Shown here: positions 8,600 through 16,678 of the stretch, piece after piece | Layout: each line of letters opens with the position of its first letter | Numbering within the stretch: position 1 is the stretch's first letter | Assembly: GCA_030431485.1 (NCBI GenBank) | Contig: JAUIIR010000006.1 | Span: 39,527-103,526, forward strand | Reading direction: 5' to 3' | DNA length: 64,000 bases | Source: Alphaproteobacteria bacterium | Lineage (GTDB): Bacteria > Pseudomonadota > Alphaproteobacteria > Rhodobacterales > Rhodobacteraceae | The notes under the pieces: generated by a model | The model's input: the letters and a program-made list of their open reading frames with translations, nothing else | Told to the model about the DNA's origin: nothing | The model's database searches: none | Position numbers and translations under genes: made by a program

Positions 8600-9472
8600 T
8601 CAGGCCTTCGCGAAACGCCGCGCGAGTTCGGCGATATGGGCCGGGGTGGTTTCGCAGCAGCCGCCAAGGATCGTCGCGCCGTGATCGACCCATGTCGCAG
8701 CCTGATCGGCATAGGCTTCGGGCCCCATGTCACGGCGGGCGGTGAGCGCATCGACAGTGGGTTTGTCGGCAAGAAACTCTTTGGTGATCTGTGTGAACGC
8801 GTTGGCGTAGGCACCAACCGGCTTTCCGCTGGTCTTGAGTACGTCAATTGCGGTTGGCATCGCCTCGGGCGCGGAACAGTTGGCGAGTAGCGCTGCGGTC
8901 TCACCGCAGAGCGCAACCGCATCGGCCAGCGGCTCACCCGAGCGCAATAGGGTGCCGTCCTCGTCATCGACTGAAAACGCGACCCAGATAGGTTTGCCAA
9001 ATTCATGCGCAGCTTCCAGCGCAGCACGGACTTGTGCTGTGGAGATCACCGTCTCAAACAATAGCAAATCGCAGGCCGGGGCGAGTATCCCCGCAACCTC
9101 GGCCATCAATTCGACCGCGATCTCGTGCGGCGATTGCAGATCGGCGCGGTAGGACGCGCCAAGCGGCCCAATGCTGCCCGCGATCCTGCCGGATCCATGC
9201 GCCTCGCGCGCTTCCAGCGCCATGTCGAGAGCGATCTGGTGCAGCTCTTCAAACCGGCCCTCATGCTCTGACCCCGCCAATCTGTCGCGATGGATGGCAT
9301 ACGTGTTGGTCGTGGCGATCTCGGCCCCGGCGGCAAAGTAATCCGCGTGAATCTCGCGCACCAGATGCGGCTTGTCGATCATCACCTGCGTGGACCAAAG
9401 CGGAGTGGGCGGAGTACCCGAACGGTGGATGAGTTCCTGCCCCATTCCACCGTCCAGTATGGTGATCGTCAT
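8600..9472 (-). CDS. betaine-homocysteine S-methyltransferase-like protein
   Basis: 290 residues of the Zn-dependent homocysteine S-methyltransferase family. The three zinc cysteines are visible: C199 in LLANCSAPEAM and C272-C273 in GGCCETTPAH; DGGMGQEL marks the N-terminal strand. Family members move a methyl group from betaine, S-methylmethionine or dimethylsulfoniopropionate to homocysteine, giving methionine. Placement between two dimethylglycine-dehydrogenase-like genes favours glycine betaine as donor, with dimethylglycine as product; MmuM-type activity is the main alternative. The start overlaps the stop of the upstream dehydrogenase (ATGA). Confidence 0.82.
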   Translation of the reverse strand: MTITILDGGMGQELIHRSGTPPTPLWSTQVMIDKPHLVREIHADYFAAGAEIATTNTYAIHRDRLAGSEHEGRFEELHQIALDMALEAREAHGSGRIAGSIGPLGASYRADLQSPHEIAVELMAEVAGILAPACDLLLFETVISTAQVRAALEAAHEFGKPIWVAFSVDDEDGTLLRSGEPLADAVALCGETAALLANCSAPEAMPTAIDVLKTSGKPVGAYANAFTQITKEFLADKPTVDALTARRDMGPEAYADQAATWVDHGATILGGCCETTPAHIAELARRFAKA

Positions 9473-11925
9473 GCGCGAAGCCTTTCGTTTTGCGGATCCC
9501 AGAGGGGTTCATCCTTCTGGACGACCGCTTTGCGCATTTCGCCATAGATGTCGATCTCAAGTTCCGTACCGGGCACCGCCAGATCTGCCCGCAACATACC
9601 CAAAGCGATGGACGCGTTCACCCGGTAGCCCCAATCGCCGCTGGTGGTCTCTCCGACAACCTGCCCATCATGCCAGAGCGTTGACATGTAAGGCGCGTCA
9701 TACTCGCCCGCATCGACGATCAGCGTCACAAAGCGTTTGGTCACACCCTGCTGTTTTTCGGCCAAAAGCGCGGCCTTGCCGGGGAAATCCTGTAGCTTGT
9801 CGAGATTGACAAACCGGTCCAGTCCACCTTGCAGCACCGTGTAGTCGGTCGAAAGATCGCCTTTCCACGCGCGATAGCCCTTTTCAATCCGCAGGGAGTT
9901 CAGCGCGTACATGCCAAAGGGCTTGAGGCCAAATTCCGCCCCGGCTTTGATCAGCATGTCATACACAGCGGACGTGTCCTTGGTTTGGGAATGCACCTCC
10001 CAGCCCAGTTCCCCGGCAAAGGACACGCGCACCAATTGCACCCATGTGTCACCAAGTTGCGCAGACTGGTGGCTCAGCCAGGGCTGTGTCAGGTCCGCCT
10101 CGGTCAGCTTGGCAAGGATCTCGCGTGACTTTGGCCCGGTGAGGATCTGGCAGCAGAAGTCGCGGGTCATGTCCGTCAGTTCAAAGCCTGCATCGTCAGG
10201 CATGTGGCGTTGGAGCCATTCCAGGTCGTGCCATTGTGCTGCCCCCGCGGTGATGAGGAAAAAGTCATCCTCTGCGATGCGCATGGCTGACATTTCGGTT
10301 ACGATCCGCCCGCGATCATCGGCGAAATACAGCAAGCCAATGCGCCCCACCTTCGGGATGCCACCGGTGCACAGCCCGCGCAGGAATTCAGCGGCACCGT
10401 CCCCTTTAAGCCGGTAGCGCGAAAACCCCGGCAGATCGAGGATGCCAGCCGCATCGCGCACAGCTTCGCATTCTTCCTTGATCCGCTGCTGCCACGGGCC
10501 TTTCCGCGCCCAGGTTTGGGTCGCCTCCTCAGAGGTATCATCACCTGGCTTCGCAAACCAATTGGCGCGTTCCCAGCCGTTATATGCCCCCATCACGCCG
10601 CCCGCCGCGATGATCTTGTCATGTATCGGCGACAGTTTCTTGTCGCGGCCGGCTGGCCAGGCATGCCGCGGGAAGTGCATGGCGTACTCGTGGCCGTAGA
10701 CCTCGACTGCTTTTTGATCGCAGTAGTCCTGATCGGTGTAGTCGGTGTACCGGCGCGGATCGACGGCCCACATATCCCATTCAGTCTGGCCCTCTGTGAC
10801 CCATTCCGCCAGCACCTTGCCCGCGCCGCCACCTTGGGTGATGCCAAAGGTGAACACGCAGGCCTCAAACGCGTTCGGCACGCCTGGCATCGGACCAATC
10901 AGCGGCAACCCATCCGGCGCATAAGGGATCGGGCCGTTGATCACCCGCCCCACACCTGACGCCCCAAGGAGCGGCACACGTGCCATCGCGTCTTCGATAT
11001 ACCATTCGAGACGGTCTAGGTCGTCGGGGTAAAGCTGGAAGCTGAAATCTTCAGGCATCGGATCGTCTGGTGTGACCCAGTGCGCCTTGCAGTTCCGTTC
11101 GTACGGACCAAGATTCAAACCATATTTTTCCTGCCGCAGATAGTAAGAGCTGTCCACATCCCGCAGCAATGGCAGTTTGCCGTTCTCTTTCGACCACGCC
11201 TCAAGCTCGGCCACGGGCTCGGTCAGGAAGAACTGGTGGCTCATCACTGTCATCGGAACCGTGCGCCCGCCATAGGGCTTGAACCATTCGCCGACGCGCT
11301 GGGCATAGTAGCCCGCCGCGTTGACCACCTTCTCGCAAGTGATGTCACCCTTCTCGGTATGCACGATCCAGTCATCGCCTTTGCGGGTCACACCTGTGGC
11401 GGGGCAGAACCGTTCGATTTTCGCGCCCATCATGCGCGAGCCCTTGGCCAGCGCCTGTGTGAGTTGCGCCGGATCAATGTCGCCATCGTCAGGATCATAC
11501 AAAGCGCCGGCCAGGTCATGGGTCTCGATGAAGGGGTATCGGTCCTTGATGTCGCCCACCGCCATCATCTCGAGGTCCATGCCTTGATAGCGCCCCATCG
11601 ACCGGGCGCGTTCGAATTCCTGCATCCGCTCTTTGCTGTGCCCCAAACGGATTGACCCGGTGATGTGGTAGTTCATCGGGTAATCGACTTCGTCGGCCAA
11701 GGTCCGGTAAAGGGACAGCGAATAGCGCTGCATATTCATGATCGCCCAGCTTGTGCTGAAGGATGGGCAGTTCCCGGCGGCATGCCATGTGGAGCCAGCG
11801 GTCAGCTCGTTTTTCTCCAGAAGCACGCAGTCCCAGCCTGCTTTCGCAATGTGATACGCGCAGGACGCGCCAACGACGCCGCCACCAATAATGACGACAC
11901 GGGTGGTGGTGGGGAAATCGGACAT
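9469..11925 (-). CDS. second dimethylglycine/sarcosine dehydrogenase-like FAD/GcvT oxidoreductase
   Basis: An 818-residue protein with the same domain order as the 5965-8409 protein: GGGVVGASCAYH Rossmann motif, STWHAAG with H48 as probable covalent FAD site, a central FAO_M domain and two GcvT domains. The two copies are clearly divergent (for example the insertion around residues 200-260), so they are paralogues that probably act on successive methylamines. The frame stays open another 120 codons upstream, but GAGGAGA just before the ATG at 11925 and the domain start fix the beginning. ATGA overlap couples it to the BHMT-like gene. Confidence 0.85.
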   Translation of the reverse strand: MSDFPTTTRVVIIGGGVVGASCAYHIAKAGWDCVLLEKNELTAGSTWHAAGNCPSFSTSWAIMNMQRYSLSLYRTLADEVDYPMNYHITGSIRLGHSKERMQEFERARSMGRYQGMDLEMMAVGDIKDRYPFIETHDLAGALYDPDDGDIDPAQLTQALAKGSRMMGAKIERFCPATGVTRKGDDWIVHTEKGDITCEKVVNAAGYYAQRVGEWFKPYGGRTVPMTVMSHQFFLTEPVAELEAWSKENGKLPLLRDVDSSYYLRQEKYGLNLGPYERNCKAHWVTPDDPMPEDFSFQLYPDDLDRLEWYIEDAMARVPLLGASGVGRVINGPIPYAPDGLPLIGPMPGVPNAFEACVFTFGITQGGGAGKVLAEWVTEGQTEWDMWAVDPRRYTDYTDQDYCDQKAVEVYGHEYAMHFPRHAWPAGRDKKLSPIHDKIIAAGGVMGAYNGWERANWFAKPGDDTSEEATQTWARKGPWQQRIKEECEAVRDAAGILDLPGFSRYRLKGDGAAEFLRGLCTGGIPKVGRIGLLYFADDRGRIVTEMSAMRIAEDDFFLITAGAAQWHDLEWLQRHMPDDAGFELTDMTRDFCCQILTGPKSREILAKLTEADLTQPWLSHQSAQLGDTWVQLVRVSFAGELGWEVHSQTKDTSAVYDMLIKAGAEFGLKPFGMYALNSLRIEKGYRAWKGDLSTDYTVLQGGLDRFVNLDKLQDFPGKAALLAEKQQGVTKRFVTLIVDAGEYDAPYMSTLWHDGQVVGETTSGDWGYRVNASIALGMLRADLAVPGTELEIDIYGEMRKAVVQKDEPLWDPQNERLRA

Positions 11926-11936
11926 GTGTGGTCTCC

Positions 11937-12560
11937 TCAGTTCCAGGCAAGGCGGAGGGCAAGCCCGCCGAACACGATGGCGGACAATTTGTTGATCCAG
12001 CCAGAGGCGCGCTGAATGCGCGCGGCGGCCATCCCGGCGAAACCGCCCAGCACGCAGTAGACGGCCAGTTCCCCGACTGCGAGAAGGGTGCCGAGGATCA
12101 GGATTTGCTGCCAGACCGGGCCGATATCGGGGTTGGCAAATTGCGGTAAGAAGGCCAGCACGAAGAGGCCGACCTTGGGGTTCAGGATATTGGTGAGAAA
12201 GCCCCGTCGGAACGCCCGCCACGTATCGCTGCGGCCTTCGCGGTGGGCGGGATCTGAGTGCTCGGTCCAACTGTGCCACGCCAGCCAAAGCAAATAGGCC
12301 GCTCCGGCATAGCGCAATGCGTCATAGGCGATAGGGTAGGTGATCAAGAGAACCGCAAGACCTGCTGCGGCGATGATCACGTGGCCCATGACTCCAAGTC
12401 CGATACCCGCGGCGGCGGCTACACCCGATCGGGCCCCACCACGCGCGCCGCTGGCCAGCGTGAACATCATGTCGGCCCCAGGCGTGATGTAGAGAACCAG
12501 CGCAGCGCCCATGAAGGTGACGTAAGTCCAGATCGGTATGGCAAGCGCAACATCAAGCAT
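11937..12560 (-). CDS. LysE/RhtB-family exporter
   Basis: A 207-residue inner-membrane protein with about six hydrophobic segments. The N-terminal motif LYITPGADMMFTLASGARGGARSG is characteristic of the LysE/RhtB amino-acid exporter family. The central loop has NPKVGLFVLAFLPQF, also typical. The substrate is unknown; its place in a methyl-amine operon suggests export of an amino acid or amine by-product. The dehydrogenase starts 11 bases after its stop, so they are probably cotranscribed. Confidence 0.85.
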   Translation of the reverse strand: MLDVALAIPIWTYVTFMGAALVLYITPGADMMFTLASGARGGARSGVAAAAGIGLGVMGHVIIAAAGLAVLLITYPIAYDALRYAGAAYLLWLAWHSWTEHSDPAHREGRSDTWRAFRRGFLTNILNPKVGLFVLAFLPQFANPDIGPVWQQILILGTLLAVGELAVYCVLGGFAGMAAARIQRASGWINKLSAIVFGGLALRLAWN

Positions 12561-12563
12561 CGG

Positions 12564-12968
12564 TCAGTCCTCGCGCTGCGGGTCTTTGGGGTTGATCTCG
12601 TAATAATCCCCCTTGGATTTGGTGTAGATGTGCCCGCGCAAGCTCAGTCCCGTTGGTCCGTCGATAGAGCCGGTTGAGAAGCAGATGAAAGGATCGTCTT
12701 CATGGTCCCAGAAAAGCGCTGACCCGCAGGTCGGACAGAAACCGCGTCTTGCCTTCTCGGACGACTGATACCAGCGCACCTCGCCCCGGATTTCGAGCGT
12801 GCCGTCCGGCACATAGGACGAGGCCCAAACATGCCCGGACTGCTTGCGGCACTGGGTACAATGGCAAGCCGCAGGCGCGCCAGCCGCACCATGTGCGGTA
12901 TATGTGACCGCACCGCAGAGGCAGCTTCCCTTCAGGGCAACCGGGCCAGTTTGCAAATCGTCGCTCAT
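12564..12968 (-). CDS. GFA-family (CENP-V/GFA) zinc protein
   Basis: 134 residues. The cysteine pattern GSCLCGAVTY, CHCTQCRKQSG and FCPTCGSALFW gives the two zinc sites of the GFA/CENP-V fold. The family takes its name from a glutathione-dependent formaldehyde-activating enzyme, a function now disputed for many members. Formaldehyde can arise from N-demethylation, so neighbourhood with dimethylglycine-dehydrogenase-like enzymes is suggestive but not proof. I use the ATG at 12968, which overlaps the regulator stop (ATGA), not the upstream in-frame ATG at 13031. Confidence 0.85.
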   Translation of the reverse strand: MSDDLQTGPVALKGSCLCGAVTYTAHGAAGAPAACHCTQCRKQSGHVWASSYVPDGTLEIRGEVRWYQSSEKARRGFCPTCGSALFWDHEDDPFICFSTGSIDGPTGLSLRGHIYTKSKGDYYEINPKDPQRED

Positions 12969-13540
12969 CAATACACCGGTGGGGCTATGACCCAAATCGC
13001 TACGGCGGGGTTGTCGTAAGGGTTGATCCATTCGAACGGCTCGGCCTTGATCCGGAAACTGTCGCCCGGGGTCAGGGTGAAGCGTCTGTCGCTGATGATC
13101 AGGTCGAGTTTGCCGGACAGCAGATAACCCACCTCTTGTGTTGGCCGGGTGACGACCTCCCCGATGCGGCTATGGGGCTGAAATGTCGAATGCACCACTT
13201 CGAAATCGTCTGACAAGTCCGGCGAGAGCAGCTCTTCAACAAGCCCGCTATCACCGCTGCCGATGGGGCGACGCGCACCAGCGCGGACGACATATCCTGC
13301 CTCGTCTGCCGCGGCCTGTGGGGTACCGAAGAGCAATGATACGGGAACGTCGAACACCTTGGCGATACGACGCAGATCGGTGATTGACGGCTCTGACAGG
13401 TCACGCTCGATCTGACTGACCCAGCCGACAGAACGGCTTAGTCGGTCAGCAATGTCTTGCAGCGTCATCCCACGCGCCTTGCGCAGCGCCCGTAGGTCGG
13501 CTCCAAGGGTTTTGCTGTGAAGTACCGGATCGTGTTGCAC
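12968..13540 (-). CDS. XRE-type regulator with C-terminal cupin domain
   Basis: 190 residues. Residues 10-65 form a helix-turn-helix (LRALRKARGMTLQDIADRL, then VGWVSQIERDLSEPSI), and residues 110-188 a cupin (GEVVTRPTQEVGYLLSGKL, LTPGDSFRI). This HTH-cupin layout (PuuR-like) usually represses catabolic operons and releases DNA when the cupin binds the substrate. The GTG at 13540 is the only plausible start. It is the first gene of a minus-strand operon running through GFA, LysE and the dimethylglycine-dehydrogenase-like genes, with two palindromes just upstream, so autoregulation is likely. Confidence 0.88.
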   Translation of the reverse strand: MQHDPVLHSKTLGADLRALRKARGMTLQDIADRLSRSVGWVSQIERDLSEPSITDLRRIAKVFDVPVSLLFGTPQAAADEAGYVVRAGARRPIGSGDSGLVEELLSPDLSDDFEVVHSTFQPHSRIGEVVTRPTQEVGYLLSGKLDLIISDRRFTLTPGDSFRIKAEPFEWINPYDNPAVAIWVIAPPVY

Positions 13541-13550
13541 GACTCGCCCG

Positions 13551-13573
13551 TGAAAATTTCGATAGGATTTTCA
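13551..13573. promoter_or_regulatory. operator candidate 1 of the XRE-cupin operon
   Basis: Arms TGAAAAT (13551-13557) and ATTTTCA (13567-13573) lie ten bases upstream of the GTG start of the XRE-cupin gene. The same half-sites recur in candidate 2. Confidence 0.6.
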
Positions 13574-13585
13574 TCGCACGGATTT

Positions 13586-13610
13586 GTGAAAATTCAAAAA
13601 GAATTTTCAC
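13586..13610. promoter_or_regulatory. operator candidate 2 of the XRE-cupin operon
   Basis: A perfect palindrome: 10-bp arms GTGAAAATTC (13586-13595) and GAATTTTCAC (13601-13610) around AAAAA. It shares its half-site with candidate 1; the two centres are 36 bp apart. Confidence 0.68.
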
Positions 13611-13707
13611 GGTCGAGCATGCAAAAGATCAGCGCCCAATCCCGCATCGGAACCAAAACCGGAGCAGATGGATAAATGGCTACCAAATTCAAACCAAGGA
13701 AAGAGCT

Positions 13708-13782
13708 ATGAACCGCATCATCTATCTTGTCGGCCTCGTTGTTATCGTGATTGCCATCCTGTCGTTTATCGGCCTCGCGTAA
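13708..13782 (+). CDS. 24-residue single-pass membrane peptide
   Basis: ATG at 13708 to TAA at 13782 encodes 24 residues starting MNRIIYLVGLVVIVIAI and ending SFIGLA, almost entirely hydrophobic: one transmembrane helix after a single arginine. AAGGAAAG lies six bases before the ATG. Similar very short MNRI...GLVV peptides are, from memory, common and conserved in Roseobacter genomes as unnamed proteins. It lies between the XRE-cupin operator region and the fRMsr gene. No function is known. Confidence 0.72.
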   Translation: MNRIIYLVGLVVIVIAILSFIGLA

Positions 13783-13814
13783 CCGGCTGGTTCGCAACGA
13801 AACAGCCAACCGTG

Positions 13815-14273
13815 TCACAGGACATTCACAAAGGTTACTTGCAGGATATCACCCAGCGCGGCCGCATCTTCTTCCGTGAAAGCATCCGGTTGATCGCTGT
13901 CGATGTCGAAGACGCCAAGCAACCGGCCTTTCGCGTTCCAAACCGGAAGCACCAGTTCCGACCGTGTCGATGACGCGCATGCAATGTGACCGGGGAACGC
14001 TTCCACATCTGGCACAAGGTGTACCTCGCCGGTGCGCGCTGCCGCGCCGCAAACACCGCGCGAAAACGGAATTGTCAGACACCCGTGACCACCTTGATAG
14101 GGTCCGATCTTCAAAAGTTCTGGCCCGGCCACGCGGTAGAAACCCGTCCAGTCGAAACGCGCATCGGAATGATGCACTTCGCAGGTCACCGTGGCCATCA
14201 GGCTGACAGGATCAGTTTCCCCCTCCGTCAAAGCAGCAATGGTTTTGGCAAGAGTCGGATAGTCGACCGTCAT
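13815..14273 (-). CDS. msrC: free methionine-(R)-sulfoxide reductase (GAF domain)
   Basis: A 152-residue single GAF domain enzyme that reduces free methionine-R-sulfoxide to methionine in the cytoplasm. The three cysteines of the family are all present, C65 in GHGCLTIPF, C75 in RGVCGAAA and C99 in GHIACASS, with the same 10 and 24 residue spacing as the catalytic set in yeast fRMsr. VPDVEAFPGHIAC is diagnostic. The in-frame extension up to 14423 is rejected because it runs through non-conserved sequence. It probably acts with thioredoxin in oxidative repair. Confidence 0.92.
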   Translation of the reverse strand: MTVDYPTLAKTIAALTEGETDPVSLMATVTCEVHHSDARFDWTGFYRVAGPELLKIGPYQGGHGCLTIPFSRGVCGAAARTGEVHLVPDVEAFPGHIACASSTRSELVLPVWNAKGRLLGVFDIDSDQPDAFTEEDAAALGDILQVTFVNVL

Positions 14274-14361
14274 GGCGATACCTTTTTGATCGGTGGAGAG
14301 AGGGGACGCTACCCCCTCGGACTGCCGCCTCTCCCCATATGTATTAGTGAAACAAAGAAGG

Positions 14362-15525
14362 CTAGAGACGCTCAATAGCGATCGCCGTTCCTTCCCCACC
14401 CCCAATGCAGATCGCCGCGACACCTCGCTTTAAGCCGCGGGTCTCCAATGCGTTGAGCAGTGTGACCATGATCCGGGCGCCTGACGCGCCAATGGGGTGT
14501 CCCAAGGCACAGGCGCCGCCGTTGACGTTCACAATGTCCCGGCTCAAACCCATCTCGTGCATGAAAGCCATCGGAACAACTGCGAAAGCCTCGTTCACTT
14601 CCCACAGATCGACGTCATCCTTGGTCCAGCCAATCTGTTGCAGCAGTTTTTGCGCAGCGGGCACCGGAGCTGTGGTGAAAAGCCCTGGCGCCTGAGCGTG
14701 GCTTGCATGTCCGACGATGCGGGCTCGGGCGTGGTCTCCGGCAGCGTCTCGGGTTGTCAAAATCAGCGCCGCAGCCCCATCCGAGATCGATGAACTGTTG
14801 GCCGGAGTAACCGTTCCGTCTTTGCGGAACGCGGGCTTCAACTGAGGAATTTTGTCAGGACGGGCATTCCCGGGTTGCTCGTCTTGGGTCACCGTGACGT
14901 CACCCTTGCGGGTGGACAGGCTGACTGGGGTGATCTCGCGGGCAAAGGCCCCGGAGGTCTGTGCATCAAGCGCATTGGACAATGAGCGCAGCGCGTATTC
15001 GTCTTGCGCTTCACGGGTGAATTGGAACGCCTCTGCGCAATCTTCAGCGAATGTGCCCATCAAGCGGCCTTTGTCATAGGCGTCTTCGAGGCCGTCGAGA
15101 AACATATGGTCGATCACCTGGCCATGCCCGATCCGCGCACCGCCGCGCATCTTGGGCAGCAGGTAGGGCGCGTTCGTCATCGACTCCATGCCGCCGGCGA
15201 CAATTGTTGTGGCGCGACCCAATGCGATTGCGTCAAACGCCATCATTGCAGCCTTCATCCCGGATCCGCACATCTTGTTGAGAGTTGTTGCGGGGACCTC
15301 TTCGCCAAGGCCGGCGGCGAACCCGGCTTGCCGCGCAGGCGCCTGTCCCTGGCCTGCCGGGAGAACACAGCCCATGAGCACTTCGTCAACATTGGGGGAT
15401 CCTGCCTGTTCCAGGGCGGCGCGAAGGGCAGCGCCGCCAAGATCTGCTGCCGCAACTTCGGAAAATGCGCCTTGGAACCCTCCCATCGCCGTACGCGATG
15501 CTCCTGAAATCACAACGTCAGCCAT
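14362..15525 (-). CDS. acetyl-CoA C-acyltransferase (thiolase)
   Basis: A 387-residue thiolase with a complete active site: acyl-accepting C86 in LNKMCGSGM, VNEAFA, H343 in GHPIGASG and C373 in ICIGGGEG. It condenses or cleaves acyl-CoAs (acetoacetyl-CoA or 3-ketoacyl-CoA plus CoA). The length and motifs fit both biosynthetic acetoacetyl-CoA thiolases (PhaA/AtoB) and degradative ones; no phaB or fad partner is adjacent. It stands alone on the minus strand, divergent from the RsbV-like gene. Confidence 0.92.
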   Translation of the reverse strand: MADVVISGASRTAMGGFQGAFSEVAAADLGGAALRAALEQAGSPNVDEVLMGCVLPAGQGQAPARQAGFAAGLGEEVPATTLNKMCGSGMKAAMMAFDAIALGRATTIVAGGMESMTNAPYLLPKMRGGARIGHGQVIDHMFLDGLEDAYDKGRLMGTFAEDCAEAFQFTREAQDEYALRSLSNALDAQTSGAFAREITPVSLSTRKGDVTVTQDEQPGNARPDKIPQLKPAFRKDGTVTPANSSSISDGAAALILTTRDAAGDHARARIVGHASHAQAPGLFTTAPVPAAQKLLQQIGWTKDDVDLWEVNEAFAVVPMAFMHEMGLSRDIVNVNGGACALGHPIGASGARIMVTLLNALETRGLKRGVAAICIGGGEGTAIAIERL

Positions 15526-15615
15526 GCCTCGTCCTCTTTGTCGGATGTCGGGACGTGCATACCGGATGGTAAGGATTGGCGTCTAGGGTGTCCGGACATC
15601 AAATGCCGAGGACTT

Positions 15616-15954
15616 ATGGAACTGATCGCTGAACAGCATGACGTCGCAACTGTCATTCGGGTCAATGCCACCCGGATCGATGCGCCGACGGCCCTTCAAT
15701 TCAAGGAAGAGATGAGGTCTCTGACAGCGCAGGCGGTCGAGCGTTTTATCCGCGATTTACAGCAGGTTGATTTTATCGATTCAAGCGGGCTTGGCGCCGT
15801 TGTGGCGTCAATGAAGCAATTGCAGCCTGGTCAGGCGCTTGAATTGGCCGCGCTGCAGCCGATCGTCGACAAGGTGTTTCGCCTGACCCGGATGGACACC
15901 ATCTTTCGGATCCACGGTGATGCGGATGAGGTCATTGCGTCAAATACCGGCTGA
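15616..15954 (+). CDS. STAS-domain anti-sigma factor antagonist (RsbV-like)
   Basis: A 112-residue STAS domain. The phosphorylatable serine site is visible in VDFIDSSGLGAVV, the classic SpoIIAA/RsbV motif. In the family the unphosphorylated form binds an RsbW-type kinase and frees its partner. The start at 15616 has a GAGG eight bases upstream. The 3' end overlaps the gene for the ATP-binding partner, so the two are made as a pair; no sigma-B-like factor or PP2C phosphatase gene is nearby. Confidence 0.88.
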   Translation: MELIAEQHDVATVIRVNATRIDAPTALQFKEEMRSLTAQAVERFIRDLQQVDFIDSSGLGAVVASMKQLQPGQALELAALQPIVDKVFRLTRMDTIFRIHGDADEVIASNTG

Positions 15955-16378
15955 GCACGAACTCCTTATCGCGATGTGTGTCCCAGCCCTCGACGCCGTG
16001 ACGCCGAATGTGCTGTATCGCGTAGACAGCGTGCTCGCCTCGGACCATGCACGCGGCATCCGCGGCGACGTACAACTTGCTCTTGCAGAGGCGATGAATA
16101 ACGTCTGCGAACATGCATATCCTGCCACGGTCCTCGGAGCTGTGGCTGTAAGTGTTTCCCGTATGCACAAGTCCATCAGTGTGACCGTCACAGATTGGGG
16201 ATGCGGGTACACTGGCGATCTCACATGTCTCACTCAACCAGATCCGCAAACCCTTAGTGAAGGGGGGTATGGATGGTTTCTGATTCGGGAATTGACCGCC
16301 TCATTTCATTATACCCGTCAGGCTGGTGAGAACCGGCTGCATATGGTGTTCAAACCACCTGTGGTAGAGCGTAGGTGA
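15926..16378 (+). CDS. RsbW-like anti-sigma factor / serine-protein kinase (HATPase)
   Basis: About 150 residues with a GHKL ATPase fold: N-box in LALAEAMNNVCEHAY and G1-box DWGCGYTG, with the later GGYGWFLIRE glycine-rich segment. Such proteins phosphorylate RsbV-type antagonists and hold a partner protein (often a sigma factor) inactive. Three starts are possible (GTG 15917, ATG 15920, ATG 15926); all overlap the end of the STAS gene. The controlled partner is not in the window. Confidence 0.85.
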   Translation: MRSLRQIPAEHELLIAMCVPALDAVTPNVLYRVDSVLASDHARGIRGDVQLALAEAMNNVCEHAYPATVLGAVAVSVSRMHKSISVTVTDWGCGYTGDLTCLTQPDPQTLSEGGYGWFLIRELTASFHYTRQAGENRLHMVFKPPVVERR

Positions 16379-16678
16379 CCAATTCCCGCCATGTTTGCCG
16401 GATTGTTCCCAAATTGGAAATGGTCTTATTTTTAAGGGTATATTTACCAGTTTTTCGATGTGGTGCGCCGCAGAATGGTCGCAATCACTTCGAAATGTGG
16501 CCGTTGTTGTCCGGCATAACGTAAGGGTAGCTGCATAAAGCTTCACCTCGGCGTCGTGCCGTTAACAGCCCCCACCCAGTGTGCGGCGTCGAGGTACTCA
16601 CTTTCCCAACATCATCATCTGATTGACCTGACTTCCCGGCTGCCTATTTTGAGCCACAAAAGGGGAGGGACACAACAT
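16379..16678. other. 300-base non-coding interval before ggt
   Basis: No supported gene. It holds loosely paired CCAATT...AATTGG sequences near 16379-16421 and an AT-rich stretch around 16426-16458 that may contain promoter elements, but no box matches a consensus well. An in-frame ATG at 16556 has no ribosome binding site and no homologous extension. Confidence 0.4.

Noticed and set aside
11926..12288. A 121-codon N-terminal extension of the second DMGDH-like protein
   Set aside because: It overlaps the LysE gene antiparallel in frame, and GAGGAGA plus the domain start fix 11925.
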